NCBI GenBank assembly: GCA_026545765.1 | Contig: CM048843.1 | Coordinates: forward strand, 8,765,501-8,829,500 | Origin: Plantago major | Taxonomy: Eukaryota > Streptophyta > Magnoliopsida > Lamiales > Plantaginaceae | Direction: 5' to 3' | Length of the DNA: 64,000 nucleotides | Translations under genes and position numbers: made by a program | Shown here: one piece after another, positions 42,801-55,252 of the stretch | Position numbering within the stretch: the stretch's first letter is position 1 | Layout: every line of letters starts with the position of its first letter | The notes under the pieces: model-generated | What the model saw: only the letters and a program-made list of their open reading frames with translations | What the model was told of the DNA's origin: nothing | Database searches by the model: none

Positions 42801-45800
42801 CCTTTTTCACCTCATAAGCATGTTTAAATATATCTTTAAGCAAATTTTAATATTTTGATATGTGTTATATACGTGGCCTTACTTATGAAAAAGATTAACT
42901 TATATAATGTGACATGGTATATTTGTGCTATATCTTGATGTTAAAATTGATATTATGTGACTGTAATTGAATTTTAATTGTTATCGTTGATTTATATAGT
43001 TTTGGACCTGCTTGTTACTACTTTTAATTTTAACCGTTTTATATCCAAACGAGGTCCTATGAACGAACGGACACCGTAATATAAACCGTATGAATTTATA
43101 GTATTTGTTTGGTGTATCTCTTTTGACTTTCAGATTGTATTTGTGAAACCGATATAAGTAGGTGTAAATAATTCACAAGTTATTTAAAAAATAATATTAT
43201 TATATATGTTGATATTCTTCCTCCACGCCAAAATACTTTTACACTAAGCTGTATGTAATTTATTACACGTATTGCTGAGTAATTCTTCACCGCCATTCTG
43301 GAGCTTTCTCACCGCCTACTCCTCTGATCACATTTCAAACATATACTAATTCTTTGCTAATCAAGTCATCGAAGATCGATGCACTTAATTATATCACACT
43401 GCACCACCTATTCACAGCACTGGAAATGAGTTAACTATCCGATTTCCTTCTTCAATTTATGTTCTTGGCCGATCACTCTCCTACAAAGAGGTCTAGTAAT
43501 TTGTAGTTTTCATGCCTAAAACAAAGAGGTGCAGTTGTCTGATTCTGCATATGATATTTTTAATTTACTCATTGTGTCGATTTCTGGGTTGTGAATAATT
43601 TCAAGGGTGTTTTAAATATAGTACCGTGAATTGCTGATTGCAATTTGGGATGAAAAGGTAAGTGTTGTGGTAACTCGTTATTTAGTATCTTTGTAAATAG
43701 TTTCGGTAACCTGTTGTTTGACAAATACGTGTTATTCTTGATATTATTGATACGGTGCTAGCGTATGACTATGAATATGTGTGGATTATATTGTGGAAGT
43801 GTGTTATGAAATGTGAAAATATACCGGTGTGCTATATATGTTGAATGTTCCATTCAATACGATGAAAAGCTAAAAGTGATCGGGTCGATATGTGATCAAT
43901 TGCTCCCATGTACGGATGGGATACGTGCAGTTGTTATCTAAAAAGATACTATTTTCTGATAAAGTAATATTTCACACAGAGTCCATCCAGTGATGGATAT
44001 CCAGACAAGCTGGAAAACACATGACTCAAGGTCGTCAGCAGCCATAATAGAATCCTCTTATCTCTTATGAATGCAATTCACATAGTCATGTTTATAAATA
44101 TATACGACTAGAATTCCGGGTACGGCTGGAATCTATATGAAATATGAAGTTCCAGGTACGGCTGGACTCTGTATAAATCTGTTATCGTGATCACGAATTA
44201 CTCCTGGTTGTAACAGAGCCATAGCGGACAAAGAAAATGACTAAGCACGTGTGCATTATTATATAAATGTGAATTATTTGAAATGCTTCTGTTTGATGTG
44301 ATGAGATTTCAAAGTGAACACGCGTGTTGGAAATCGTGAAATATTTGAAGGTCGCGTGTTCTGATTGAGAATTCTATATGTGTTCTGATTGATGAATATA
44401 TGTGACTGAAAGTGATGTGCTTACCTGTCGTTAAATGGCTTGTTGCCGGTTATTTTTACAGGTTATTAAATGACCTGTTACTAATTATACTTATTGAGAT
44501 CTGCAACTCATTCAAAATGCGATGATGTTTTTATAGATATTGAGGCAAAGGCAGGCCTTAGCGGAAAAGAAGTTAAGGCATGCATCAGGGTCGGCCGGCT
44601 GGTTTCCAATCCTCTCCCTCGGCTCGTCTTATGCATATCATTCATGAAATAACTTTCGTTCTGTAAAAGTAATTTTACTCCGTAAATGTGAGAAAATGTA
44701 TTTTCCTTTCATGCATAAGAAATTGTGGTCAAAGTACTTCCTTTTAAAGCTTCCGCGCGTCTAAATTATATTTTACTGTCGGTAATTATCTGTGAAGGTG
44801 ATAGGGCGTCACATTCTACTTCTTTTTGAACCTGTTAAGTAGAAAGTGTTAGTCTAAGAAAAATGATCAGAGATTGCTCTTTGAGGAGTATAAATATACC
44901 TTCCAGAGAAGGTTCAGACATTTGTTCCTTAGAGGCCTTGGAAGCCTCGATTCCTCTCAAGAGATAGACTTTTCAGCTCTTCATTTTTCTTCTCGCTAGA
45001 GCCTATTAGAAACAAACACTTATTGGTGAAGTGTATTAACGAATATCTAAAATTATATCTTATGAACTCTTTATCACCAGAGTACGTGCTCGATTCCTTA
45101 AGTTGTGAGGGTGGAAGCCTCCTTCTTCTCGAGGCAAGCTTCTCGCCTCTTGTTCTCGTGTTTCTAATTCAGAATAAAGAAATTCTATTAAATAACAAGA
45201 TTATGTGGCACAAAATATCACAAGTAGAGAGTTAAACCATTCGTATACCGAGCAATGTCAGTCGATTGGTCTCGAACTTGTGACCTTCTATGCATTGGTC
45301 TTGTTGTTCCATTTCATCTTCTTTGTTTGAAGTTTCGTGTACTTCGCACTTGCTCGAGTATGCAACCCGGCTTCCCCTGTTGATCATTCTGAGCAGAGGT
45401 CTCAGCTTGATCCTCTCATCGAGTCGGGAACCCGCTTTTCAGGATTTTCTCCAAAGAATGAAAGATGTCGGTATTTGCAGCTCAAGTACAATTTCAAAGA
45501 TTCTTCATCCGGCTGTCAGGTTGTTGTGCTTGAGATGCACTATCGAGTGTCGAGGCAATGGCAAGATCCTCCAACACTAAGTTATCACCATCGAGCATCT
45601 TCAATATGTTTTAGTCTTTCTTGCTCGATGGTGTAATTTGTCCAGCTATTTGGACAAAGTTTCTTCAAAGAACCTTTGAAACATGTGCTTGTTCAACAAC
45701 CCGTGGTGTAGTTCTTCTTCGATACCTCTACACCATTGCTTCTTCAAGAATCTTTAGCCCTTTTGATTTTTCTAGGACTTGAGAGATGACTAATTCATCA

Positions 45801-47077
45801 TCTTCATCCGAGCTCTCATCAAGATTAGGAACCGATTGGTCCATAATTCCCAAGGCTTCGCAGATAGGGCTCGTATCCGCCACTACTTTCTTTAGCAAAG
45901 ATTGATGAGTTCATCGCAGGCTTTCGCAATAGTCTTAACATTTCGGAAAGCTCTTGCCGAGTCTTGTTCAAGAGTCGATACCTCTTTGCGCATTGATGAG
46001 TTCATCTTCATTAATGAGTTCATCTCAGCAATGACTACCGGTATCCGGAATCGACAACCTTAATGGGTGTGCCTTCGATTTGCCAGCAGAATTTTTTCGT
46101 GAAGTTCGGGCTTCGTCGCAACTTTTCCTCGATACCTCTTCGCCTTTCGCTTCGAATCTTTCCGAGATCCAAGAATCTTTTTCATCATGTTCCTATACTC
46201 ATATTTGTAGAGTAGGTTATCATTGCTATGTCACCTTCTCTCTCGAGCTCAATGCCAAGCTTTTCCAAAGTAGCATATCTTTAGACCATAGCCATCGTGG
46301 TCTTTCGCTCAAGAAGTCCGTTAGCTTGTAGGCTCAAAGCCTCAATCTTCTTCACAAATTTCATGAAGGCGCATTTTTCCCAATTGAAAGGGTTTTCCGC
46401 TTTTGTCTTGTTGTTGCAACATGAACATCATCATCCATCGCTTCGCTTATCCGTCAAGACCTCCTTGTAGACCATCAAAGCATCGTGAAGAATGCATGCT
46501 AACACATCCCAAAGGAACCAAAGAGATGTCCGGTTCGATGTCGCAAGCTTGAAATCAAAGGGCTGTATCTGATTTTCAAGATCACACATCATTGTACGCT
46601 TTTTTACACCTTCAAGGAGATCATCATCCTGGCGCCTATTTCAAAATCCTTTCCAAGATTTTGAAGATCAAACAACTTGCGAAGTTGTTATGTCCGTATG
46701 ATTTCCTTTCTCGATCAAGTTTTGATAGACACTATTAAAAGGCCTTCTTAAACAGGATATAATTTCGAGTTGTTGTAGAATTCTAACACATCCAAAGGAA
46801 GAGATTCTACTGGGTAGAGCTGATAGAAACCCTTGATTTTTGCCTTTTCAAGCATGTCAAGTATCAGCTTTTTGTCGGCTTGATTTTCAACAGCAACCGT
46901 GAGGTATTCCTCAATCATGGCACCACCCCAAATCATTCTGTGATTTGAAGTCCAATGATCGGGATTGAAGTTCCCTGCCAATCGATTGTTGATAACTACC
47001 AACTCGTGCTTGCTTTTCAACAAGCATCAAGGGTAGTACTTTGGGATTTCGGTAGAACGCTTGGAGCCATCTCTTTA
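39873..47077 (-). pseudogene. Extra ORF region downstream of pol in copia element 2
   Basis: On the minus strand a TATATATAGG box (about 47236-47248) lies roughly 170 bases upstream of an ATG at 47077 (MAPSVLPKSQSTTLDA). A frame change leads to 47023-46748, containing NHRMIWGGAMIEEYLTVAVENQADKKLILDM and KGFYQLYPVESLPLDVLEFYNN. Charged, coiled-coil-like remains continue, and at 40175-39873 a frame reads ILINTNHIKACLDFEVIKRIEAM to the end. A solo LTR and a hAT-like element interrupt the span. I do not recognise a named domain. It resembles lineage-specific proteins carried downstream of pol in some plant copia elements; a captured host gene is the alternative. Frames are heavily broken. Confidence 0.45.
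42787..44813. mobile_element. Solo LTR (probably Ty3-gypsy) with 5-bp TSD
   Basis: Begins TGTCACACCCCTGACC and ends GGGCGTCACA. Flanked by TTCTA at 42782-42786 and 44814-44818. 2027 bp, no coding frame; contains repeated GGTACGGCTGGA words. TG...CA ends, a 5-bp duplication and absence of an interior indicate loss of the internal part by LTR-LTR recombination. The TGTCACACCC start is common among plant gypsy LTRs. Confidence 0.82.
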
Positions 47078-47849
47078 TATAGCGAAGTTTTGAAAGTCCG
47101 AAAGAGATTAAGGTGAAATATTAGTGATTCTTTGCGAAAAATTAATTTGGGAGCAGATTTGCGTAAAAATAGAAGAGAGAAATTTGCTATTCTTGTAAGT
47201 CTCAATGTCGATTAGCGAAGTAATTTCCTGCCAAAATCCTATATATAGCAACGTAATTCTAACAAACATATACATACAAATTGGTTTTGTATATACGATC
47301 GTGAATTGCAACAAAGCGGTAAAAGTTTGTTCGGCATTAAATGCATAGTGGGCCACGCCCAATTTCAACAATTCACTAATTATCGAGAGTTAATCTCGCC
47401 AGAAGATCAATCGCCCATTTCATCAAGGGTCACCATTGCTTCTCCAGCAATGATCACAATCAACAATTGTAATTGTGCCCATTTAATGAATTTTGGCTAT
47501 TAGCTATCTGAATCACGTTTTAGTGTGAATGAGAACACTGTTGTATCTGATTCTATCTTATACTTGTCTTTTCAAAGTTTTTCACAAAGATAGAAATAAT
47601 TCAAATTTCAAGATAGTAGATAACTGTAGACAACAGATTATTCTCTTTGTGTTCCCTCATCGAAAGTGATCTAGATATCCGAAAATACCCGCCCGTAGAT
47701 CTTTAAATAGCCATTTTACCCTTTAGTCTTTGGTTTCTGGATATCCGTTCCAGATTCCTCTTCTCTGGATACCCGTTCCAGATTACTTTTCTCTCTTCTT
47801 TGATATCTTCTTCAGATATCTGAACTTTTTCAGTTCTTTGGTAGCTCCA

Positions 47850-49310
47850 TTAGTCCAAGACTGTGTCTTAAGGCTAAGAATCTACTTTCTTGTAGTGGCT
47901 TAGTGAAGATATCTGCAAGTTGGTCTTCAGTGCCAATCTTGAGTATCTCTATATCGCTTTTTCAACATGGTCTCGGCGAAGTGGTGTCTAACATCAATGT
48001 GCTTTGTTCTAGCATGAAACTTAGGATTATGAGTTATGGCAATAGACTTGTGTTGTCACGTAAAATAGGAGTTTTCTTCATCGAGTCCATAGTCTCGAGT
48101 TGTTGTTGTATCCACAATATTTGTGAAGCACAACACCCAAAGCAAAGAATATATTCAAATCCGTGGTAGATGTAGCAATTGAGTTTTGTTTCATGAACCA
48201 TGATATCAACTGCACCAAGAAATTGACAAGTTCCCGAGGTGCTTTTTCTATCAAGCAATGATCCAAAGATAGTCATTCAATAGCCAACCAAACTCAATCC
48301 ACTCGCCTTTTGATACCACAATCCAACTTCTACAAGACTTTTACATACCTTAATATCTTCATAGCAATGTTGTAGTGTGACCGCATCGATTTGTCTCAAA
48401 TCGCACACACTCCAACCGTGATATTGAATATCGTGTCTACTTGCATGAAGTACAAGAGAGACCCAATCAATTTCCTATACTTGTGTTCTTCAACACTCTT
48501 CGATTCAAGATATGTCATTTTGGTTTCAATGCTCATAGTATCGTAGCATTCTTTTCGTAAGGCTTTAGATTGAACTTGTTGAGCATGTCTTTGCATACTT
48601 TGTTTGACTAATGAATATTCCATCATCGAGTTGCTTGACTTGCAACCTAGGAAGTAATTCAATTCTCCCATCATGCTCATCTCGAATTTACTTTTCATGA
48701 GTTCAAAGAAAGTCTTCACAAAGTTGCTTGTCTTTAGATCCAAATATAATGTCATCAACATATACTTGAACTAAAAGTAGTTTCTCATCATGGTTCAATG
48801 TGAAGAGTGTTTTATCAACATCTCCTTTCTTGAAACCACTTTCTAGTAGGTATCCGCCAATGTATCATACCATGCTCGAGCTTGTTTCACCATACAGCTT
48901 CTCAAGCTTATAGACCATCCTACTTTCTCGAAACTTCAAAACCGTGGTTGCTCAACATAGACTTCTCAAAGAATTCACCATTTAGAAATGCACTCTTGAC
49001 ATCCATTTGATAAATCAGAAAGTCATTATGAGTCGCAGGCTAGAAAGTCTTATTGCATCCAATCTTGCAACCGGTGCATAAGATTCATCAAAATCTAGTC
49101 CTTCACCGGTGAATCCTTGGCAACCAACCTAGCTTTATTTCGGTCATTTCACCGCACTCATTCATTTTGTTTCAAAATCCACTTGGTTCCGATTACGTAT
49201 ATTCCGTTAACAAATGGATCCAACTCTTCTTGCATTGCGTAGATCCAACTCGATCTTTTAATGCTTCTTCTATAGTCTTTCGTTCAATGTTTGAGATGAA
49301 ACATCCATAG
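47850..49310 (-). pseudogene. Copia element 2 reverse transcriptase and RNase H
   Basis: RT frames include FLNGEFF-like remains at about 48990, VYVDDII at about 48748-48775 and FFELMKSKFEMSMMGELNYFLG in the frame 48761-48396. RNase H is at 48280-47860: DRKSTSGTCQFLGA, CCASQILWIQQQLETM. Many frame breaks, often at former CTG/CAG codons. Confidence 0.85.
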
Positions 49311-49924
49311 AGACAATTTGTATTTTCAACATTGCTCTTCTAGTTCTAACTCCTCGTCTATGGGACTAATCACATCCTTTGCGGATGATTTCTTATCCAT
49401 TTCATAATGGGTTTTGAATTAGTAGGATCAATATCATTTTGATTTGAATGAATCAATATGATCTTGATGAGATACTTCAGCAAGATCTCGAGATATCTAA
49501 CATATGGGAAATGCCATGGATATCCGACACTTTTTCAAAGGTTAGAGATATCCGACTTGCATTTCAAAGAATCTCTTTTCGTATACCTCTTCATGATGAA
49601 GGTTCTCAAGAATCTGCTCCATTTCTCGAATTCTCATAGGAAATTCTTCATCATGTCTTAGAGTCATCCTGTTGTTACTAAGCATAGGTTGCTTTTCATC
49701 GCCGACTCATCCTCTATTCAATAAAGGAATTATTTCCTTCCGAGGATCCTTTCTCAGAATCTTTAATTATTAGTTCTTTGAACCTATCTGAGAGATCACC
49801 ATTCAAGAGTACTTTCTTGTTTCCTTCATAGAACACTACATGAACAAATTCTTCGATCTTTTGCGTTCTTTTGTTGTAGATTCAGAAGCTTTGCTATTCG
49901 TGAGAGTAACCAAGAAATACTCCT

Positions 49925-50760
49925 TCATCTCGCTTTCGTTGAAATGTTCTCAAGTATTCTTTCCGCTGTTAAGAATGAACATCTGCAACCAAACACCTTT
50001 AGATGTTTGATACTAGGGGGTCTACCAATGAAAAGCTCGTAAGAATTTTTGTCATGGTGTTTGTTAATCAGACATCTATTTTGAGTGTAGCACGTTGTGT
50101 TTACAGCTTCAACCCAATAAATTTCACTTATTTCAGTGTCAGCAAGCATTGTTCTTGCTGCTTCTTTCATGGTCCTATTCTTTCTTTCAGCAACACCATT
50201 TTGTTGTGGTGTTCTTACAGAAGATAGTTGATGTTGTACCTTTGCAGGTACAAAACTCTTTTATGTACTGGTATACGAACTCAGTACCATGGTCTGTTCT
50301 GATTACAGATACCTTGTCATTTTTCATGACTTCGAGTTTATTCAAAGAAGTTCAGTATTTCAACCCTTGTATATGATTTGTGTTTGAGAAAGATAACCCA
50401 AGTGAATCTTGAGTAATCATCAACAACAACTGCATTCATACTTCTTTCCGCATAACTAGTTACCGAGGATTCAAAAGATCCATATGTAACATTTGCAAAG
50501 GGCCTTTCACCGAATGTCTAGTTTTAGACTTGAAAGATGTTTTCGATTGTTTTCCCATTCGCAAGTCGAGCATACACCTTCTTTTCTATATGCCATTTTG
50601 GGTAAACCATTCACCAACTCTTTCTTAGCTAGTTTGTTCGTAGTTTTGAAATTCAAGTGACTCATTCTTTTATGCCATAGCCAATTTTCTTCAAGGTGGC
50701 AGATTGACTCACCATGAGACATTCTTCGTGTATGGATGCCCAATCAAGAACATAAAGATT
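49925..50760 (-). pseudogene. Copia element 2 integrase
   Basis: Zinc site LWHKRMSHLNFKTTNKL ... CSTCEW in the frame 50743-50507, then core remains. The frame 50170-49925 has YWVEAVNTTCYTQNRCLINKHHDKNSYELFIGRPP and HLKVFGCRC, the typical C-terminal core. An RTPQQNGVAERK-like piece is visible at about 50180-50220. Confidence 0.85.
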
Positions 50761-51030
50761 TCCTTTATGCCTTGCAACCAAGACCGCCTCGCTTGACTCA
50801 TTGTCAATCACTTTACATAGTTTTGACTTTATCTCGACAAGGTACCTTTGTCTACTAGTCGACTCATGCTTAGGAGATTATATTTCAATCCCTTTACATG
50901 AAGCACTTTAGATTGTGAGGGCTCCAAACTTCAAATTGCCAAAACCTATGGTCGATTTTCATCTCCTCCAAAGAAACCCGATAATTGGTCCATCATTGCA
51001 ATTTTGTAGTCAATCGATTTTTTTGTCTCG

Positions 51031-51067
51031 TCATGTGCTTCCCACATCCACTATCAAAATGCCACTT
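51031..51067 (-). pseudogene. Copia element 2 protease motif
   Basis: Minus-strand HFDSGCGKHMTRQK, the aspartic protease active-site motif, with intact D-S-G. It lies between the gag knuckle and the integrase zinc site, the canonical place. Confidence 0.8.
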
Positions 51068-52191
51068 TGAATTAGTCTTTAGAGTGTTCTCGCACAAAAC
51101 AGAAACAGAGATTGTTCTCATACCAACAATAGAACTATTTGGACTAAAGAATCTTCCAAGAGGAATCCATTTTGAATGAATTTCTTAGAACATTCTTTGT
51201 CTAACAGAACATAAGGAGGAATTCTAGTTAAATGATTAGTATCATTGTTATTAAGAACTATTTTCTTCCTCGTGCCTCGTGCTCCATTTCGTGCTTTCAG
51301 ACACTGTCAGTTTTCGAGTCCGCTTCTCAAAGAACTTAGCTTTCCTAGCTAGATTTCTTCTAGCGCATTCAGATTTTCAAGGCTTGATTTATCTTGCACT
51401 TCGATAATTGCGTGAGCAATTCTAGCCTTTAACCATCGTTTTGCTCTTGTTTGTACTCACGAGCAAGTTGTTTTCGATGGCTTTATAGCCAATACCATTC
51501 GAGCACCTGGTGCTATCTGAGATCTCTTCTCAGCAGCTTTGCTAGTCTCTGGATAATCTATTTTCTTTCCAGAAAACGTGACATAGGAGAATTTTTCACC
51601 CAAAGAATTTTTCCTTTTGAGAGACATAGCAGCATCTGGTGATTACACTTCTCGTTGTTATGTTTCTTTCCAAGAATATTCTATCGCTTTTCCTTTCGAC
51701 TTGTTTTGCCCACAAAGGCTTAGTCGCGAATCGCTTTCCTTTGTCAACAATCTTAGTTTTCTCAATCGATATTGTAGATTGTTTGGGAATTACCTTGCTG
51801 AGCACTGACAAATGTTAGTCCTTCATTACTCTTATTCAGAGTGGTGGGACTGTCTGTGTGTGTGTCCAGCTCAAGTCCTCTCTTTTCTGAAGGATCTCTT
51901 AAATAAGATTGTACTTCAGTAAGAGTGTCACTAGCTTCGCATAAGATTGAAAGGATAGTTCTTTCTTTTGAGTTCCTTATTCTCGTAAAGAAGATCTTCA
52001 CATTTCTTTTGAAGATTGGCCATCACTTTATGTGACTTTTCAGCCTCGTATATCCGAGCCTTGAGAAATGCATTTTCAAGATCCTTTTCTCGTATATCTT
52101 GATTAATTGAGAATTTTCCTTTACAAGAGAATTCTTTTCTTCTTCAAAGTTTTCGCTCTAGCTCTACCATTAGAAATTCTCTTCAGAGAGA

Positions 52192-53560
52192 TCAAGTTGT
52201 CTTTTGAGATTTTCTAGATCTTTGATTCCCTTCATCACTTTCATAAGTATAGCAGGAAGTATGTGTTACCTCATCAACAATTAGACAAGGTTCAATGTTG
52301 GAGATATCTGGAAAGATTTCTTCAGCCATACCACACACTTCTTTCTTCTTTTGACCAAAGTCAATTATTTCATGAGAGACACCGCACATTTCTGCGGAAG
52401 GCAGTGTGGAATCATCTGAATCCTCATCCTCAGAATCAAATTCAATGTCTAAAGAATCCAATTGATTTGAATCTTTTCCTTTCTTCAAAGGAGCATAGCT
52501 CTCTGACTTCTTTTGAAGATTCTTCTGTCTTTCTTGTCACCTGTTTTTAGTTTGTTGAAGGCAGGGCAATCCTTCTTCAAATGACCAAGTTTCTAACAAT
52601 AGAAACAAATATCGTTTCCGATTTCTGCTTCCTCAGTACTAGATGCTTTTTGAGCCGACTTGTTCAAAGGAGCTTTGCATGTTTTTGTACCGGTAGTTTG
52701 AGCCTAGATGCTTTTTCACTTCTCTTGGCTTTTCTTCTCTCAAGTTCTCGACTGACATATTTTCCCATTTGCTTTACAGCAAGAGCATCCTCAGTCACCT
52801 CCTTACCTTTCTTCTTTTCAGAAGTTCCTTGAGCAACTAGAGCAACATTTTGCAACTTCTCAGTTGTTTGTTCTCTTTGAGTTGTCTCATAGTCAATAAA
52901 GGGCAAGGTGAGAGAAAAGTTCCACAGAGTGATATCCGCATTCCTCGTTAAAGTAGAAAAACTTGTGTGTTCCCGCTATGATTTAGACTTCTCACAATAG
53001 TCTTAATCTTTTCTGACTGGGTATATCTATAACTCTCACCAAGTGCAGCCATGTCACTCATAAGTGTTGTAAAACGGAAATCTAGTTCTTCAAGAGTCTC
53101 TGTGGGACCTTGTTTAAAGTTTTGAAATTTGAGCTTCAAAACTTCAACTTGTTTTCCTTTGTTTTCTCAAAGGCGCATGCATTTCTTCAATCAATTGTCG
53201 TGCCACTTTTGCTTTTTTGCACCCCAGCTTTACATAATCGTATGTGCTCGAGTAGAACGATGATGATATTACGAGCCTGACCATCCAAATGATTTCTCTT
53301 GCATCTTCCGGCGTCGTAGCTCTCTGCTTTGGTTCAGAATAACTTGACCGAAGGTCTCCCAACCGTCGACGATCCGTCTGGAAGACCCATCGCTTTGTTC
53401 TCTGCCTCTACCATTTGAAACCTCCATGACTTGCTTGAAGTTGTTGAATGACTATCGGGCCATTCTTTATTACTGATCATTTCGCCACATGGCTTCTAGG
53501 AGCATCATGTTGTTCTTCCATTTTCATAATTCTCTCTTGAGAATTGGGGCGCCACTTAAA
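52192..53560 (-). pseudogene. Copia element 2 gag
   Basis: Frames 53362-53144, 53139-52948, 52906-52664 and 52488-52192 together give the gag: EDAREIIW, FQNFKQGPTETLEELDFRFTTLMSDM and a lysine-rich linker. The knuckle at about 52563-52606 reads CFYC-KLGHLKKDCPAF with one stop codon. The C-terminal part is acidic (FDSEDEDSDD). Four frames, dead as read. Confidence 0.83.
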
Positions 53561-53664
53561 GACATCCGCAAAGAAACACACTAAACAAACAAATCAAGTG
53601 TAGGTGAAAAGTGCTAGTGGGCACTTATTTCAGATCTAGGTTCGCGTATGTTTGGGAACCTCTT

Positions 53665-53675
53665 GCTCGATACCA
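53665..53675 (-). promoter_or_regulatory. tRNA-iMet primer-binding site of copia element 2 (imperfect)
   Basis: Plus-strand GCTCGATACCA directly left of the 5' LTR is the complement of TGGTATC(A)GAGC, missing one base of the CAG. Confidence 0.75.
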
Positions 53676-53676
53676 C

Positions 53677-55236
53677 GGTTGGTCCGTATAACGGCAGAGT
53701 AAAAGACTAGAGGGGGGTGAATAGTCTTTAAAACTTTTGTTGATAAACACAGCTTTCGATATCCGATACTTAATTTCGTGGAGCGAAGACTTTTTCGTGA
53801 TAAGTGCACGTGCTCAAGAAAATAAGTGTAAGTACTTTGCAAGATAAGTAAAGCAAGTAATAAACCGCAGAAGTAAATAACACAAGTCTTTTATAGTGGT
53901 ATCCAAGGTATGAATCCTTCAACTAATCCACTTCGCCTTTCTCGCACCTAGAATCCACTAAGATAGATAAATGAGGTAACCTTACGATATCTTCTCTTGA
54001 TTCCTAAATACACTAGGTTCCCAACCAAGTGTTCCCCGAGTTATTCCCCTTTCACAAACAAGTACTTCAGACTCGTAAACCTTTGAAATGCTCCTTAGTT
54101 TCCAAACTAAGTACTTCATGTGCTCAATAACCTTGAGTTATTCCTTAGTTTCCCAAACTAAGTACTTCCCAGACTCCACGCTTAAGGTGTTGGTTAAGGT
54201 AATTGTCAGTGAGCTTCTTTAATAACTTGTTCGCTTATTTAGATAGCTCTATGAATCAAGTATACTTAATACACTTTGCAATATATGGTATCTTGTTCTC
54301 TACTGACCCAAGTCTATGATAAGTGTTCAAGAGAATGAAGCTCAGATATGAAATCTTAGTTCAACTCTTTCACAAATAACAATGCTCGTTAAGGATCAGG
54401 ACACTTAGAACTTATGTGCTACTTAGAATCAAGAGCTTTGGTCGCAAATAAAGCTTGAAGGTAAGTAGTTTGCTTGAGAGAGCTTGTGAGAATATTCAGA
54501 TTCTTGGTGTTCAAAGGTGTTCTAAGGTGTTTTCTCAAGCGCCTAAGTGTTGATATTTATAGATGAATTTGAAAGTGCTTGAATAGTATCCATTAGCTTA
54601 ACTCATTTTCAAACTATTGATATCTCGAGTATAGTATCAGAGTGTTTGTCTTCTTCTTCGTAAGCTGCCTTTTGTTCGACATTTTTGTCCGCATTTAATG
54701 CATCAGATTATACTTTGTCTCAGAGTGCCAACGAACTATGCAATCTTTCCGAGGCTTTGCACGCTCTTTTCCAGAGATCATCATGGCTCCAGATACCACT
54801 TGTTTAAACAACTTGTTATAATATATTTCTTTCTCATCAAGATATTTTATGTCCAAGGTATCTCGAGTGTAGATATCTCAAGCACTTTTTCCGTCTCGTA
54901 AACCTTTTATTCTCGATATCTTTTGTAACACTTGTGTTTCAAACACTTGTTTCTTCAAGATATCTCGACATAGGTATCCGAAAACCTCGTTTTCAAGAAT
55001 CTTGTGCCTTCAAATCTTCAAATCCATCGAACTTTTCTCATTGATGCCTTCTTCGGTCTTCGTAAAATAAAAATTACATTTCGAGACCTAACATCCTATA
55101 CAAGATTTGCTAGACTATCATACTTAGTGAGTTTCCTCCTATACAATGTTCAAGTGAACCAAGAGTACTAATCACCTTTCTGAGCTAAGATAAGTCATTA
55201 GGTTGCTGATCAAAATTTAAACAGATAATCCTAACA
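53677..55236 (-). repeat. 5' LTR of copia element 2
   Basis: Pairs with 37230-38790. The first bases read GGTTGG where TGTTGG is expected. Ends CCTAACA, then the TSD GAGGC. Confidence 0.92.
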
Positions 55237-55252
55237 GAGGCTTATTGCCTTG
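55237..55252 (+). pseudogene. LRR exon shred before CACTA element
   Basis: GAGGC plus TTATTGCCTTG continues the exon with (R)LIAL, identical to copy 1 at about 10600-10615. Immediately followed by CACTACAAG. Confidence 0.9.

Larger units (their letters stand above)
37230..55236 (-). mobile_element. 18-kb Ty1-copia element 2 with long 3' region
   Basis: Minus-strand element with LTRs of about 1560 bp (37230-38790 and about 53677-55236) and TSD GAGGC (37225-37229, 55237-55241). On the minus strand the order is primer site, gag with knuckle, protease, integrase, RT, RNase H (ending near 47850), then about 9 kb of extra sequence before the 3' LTR. That 3' part holds a transcription-unit-like ORF region, a solo LTR and a hAT-like element. 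A long sense-strand region after pol recalls SIRE/Maximus elements with an extra ORF. Confidence 0.92.
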
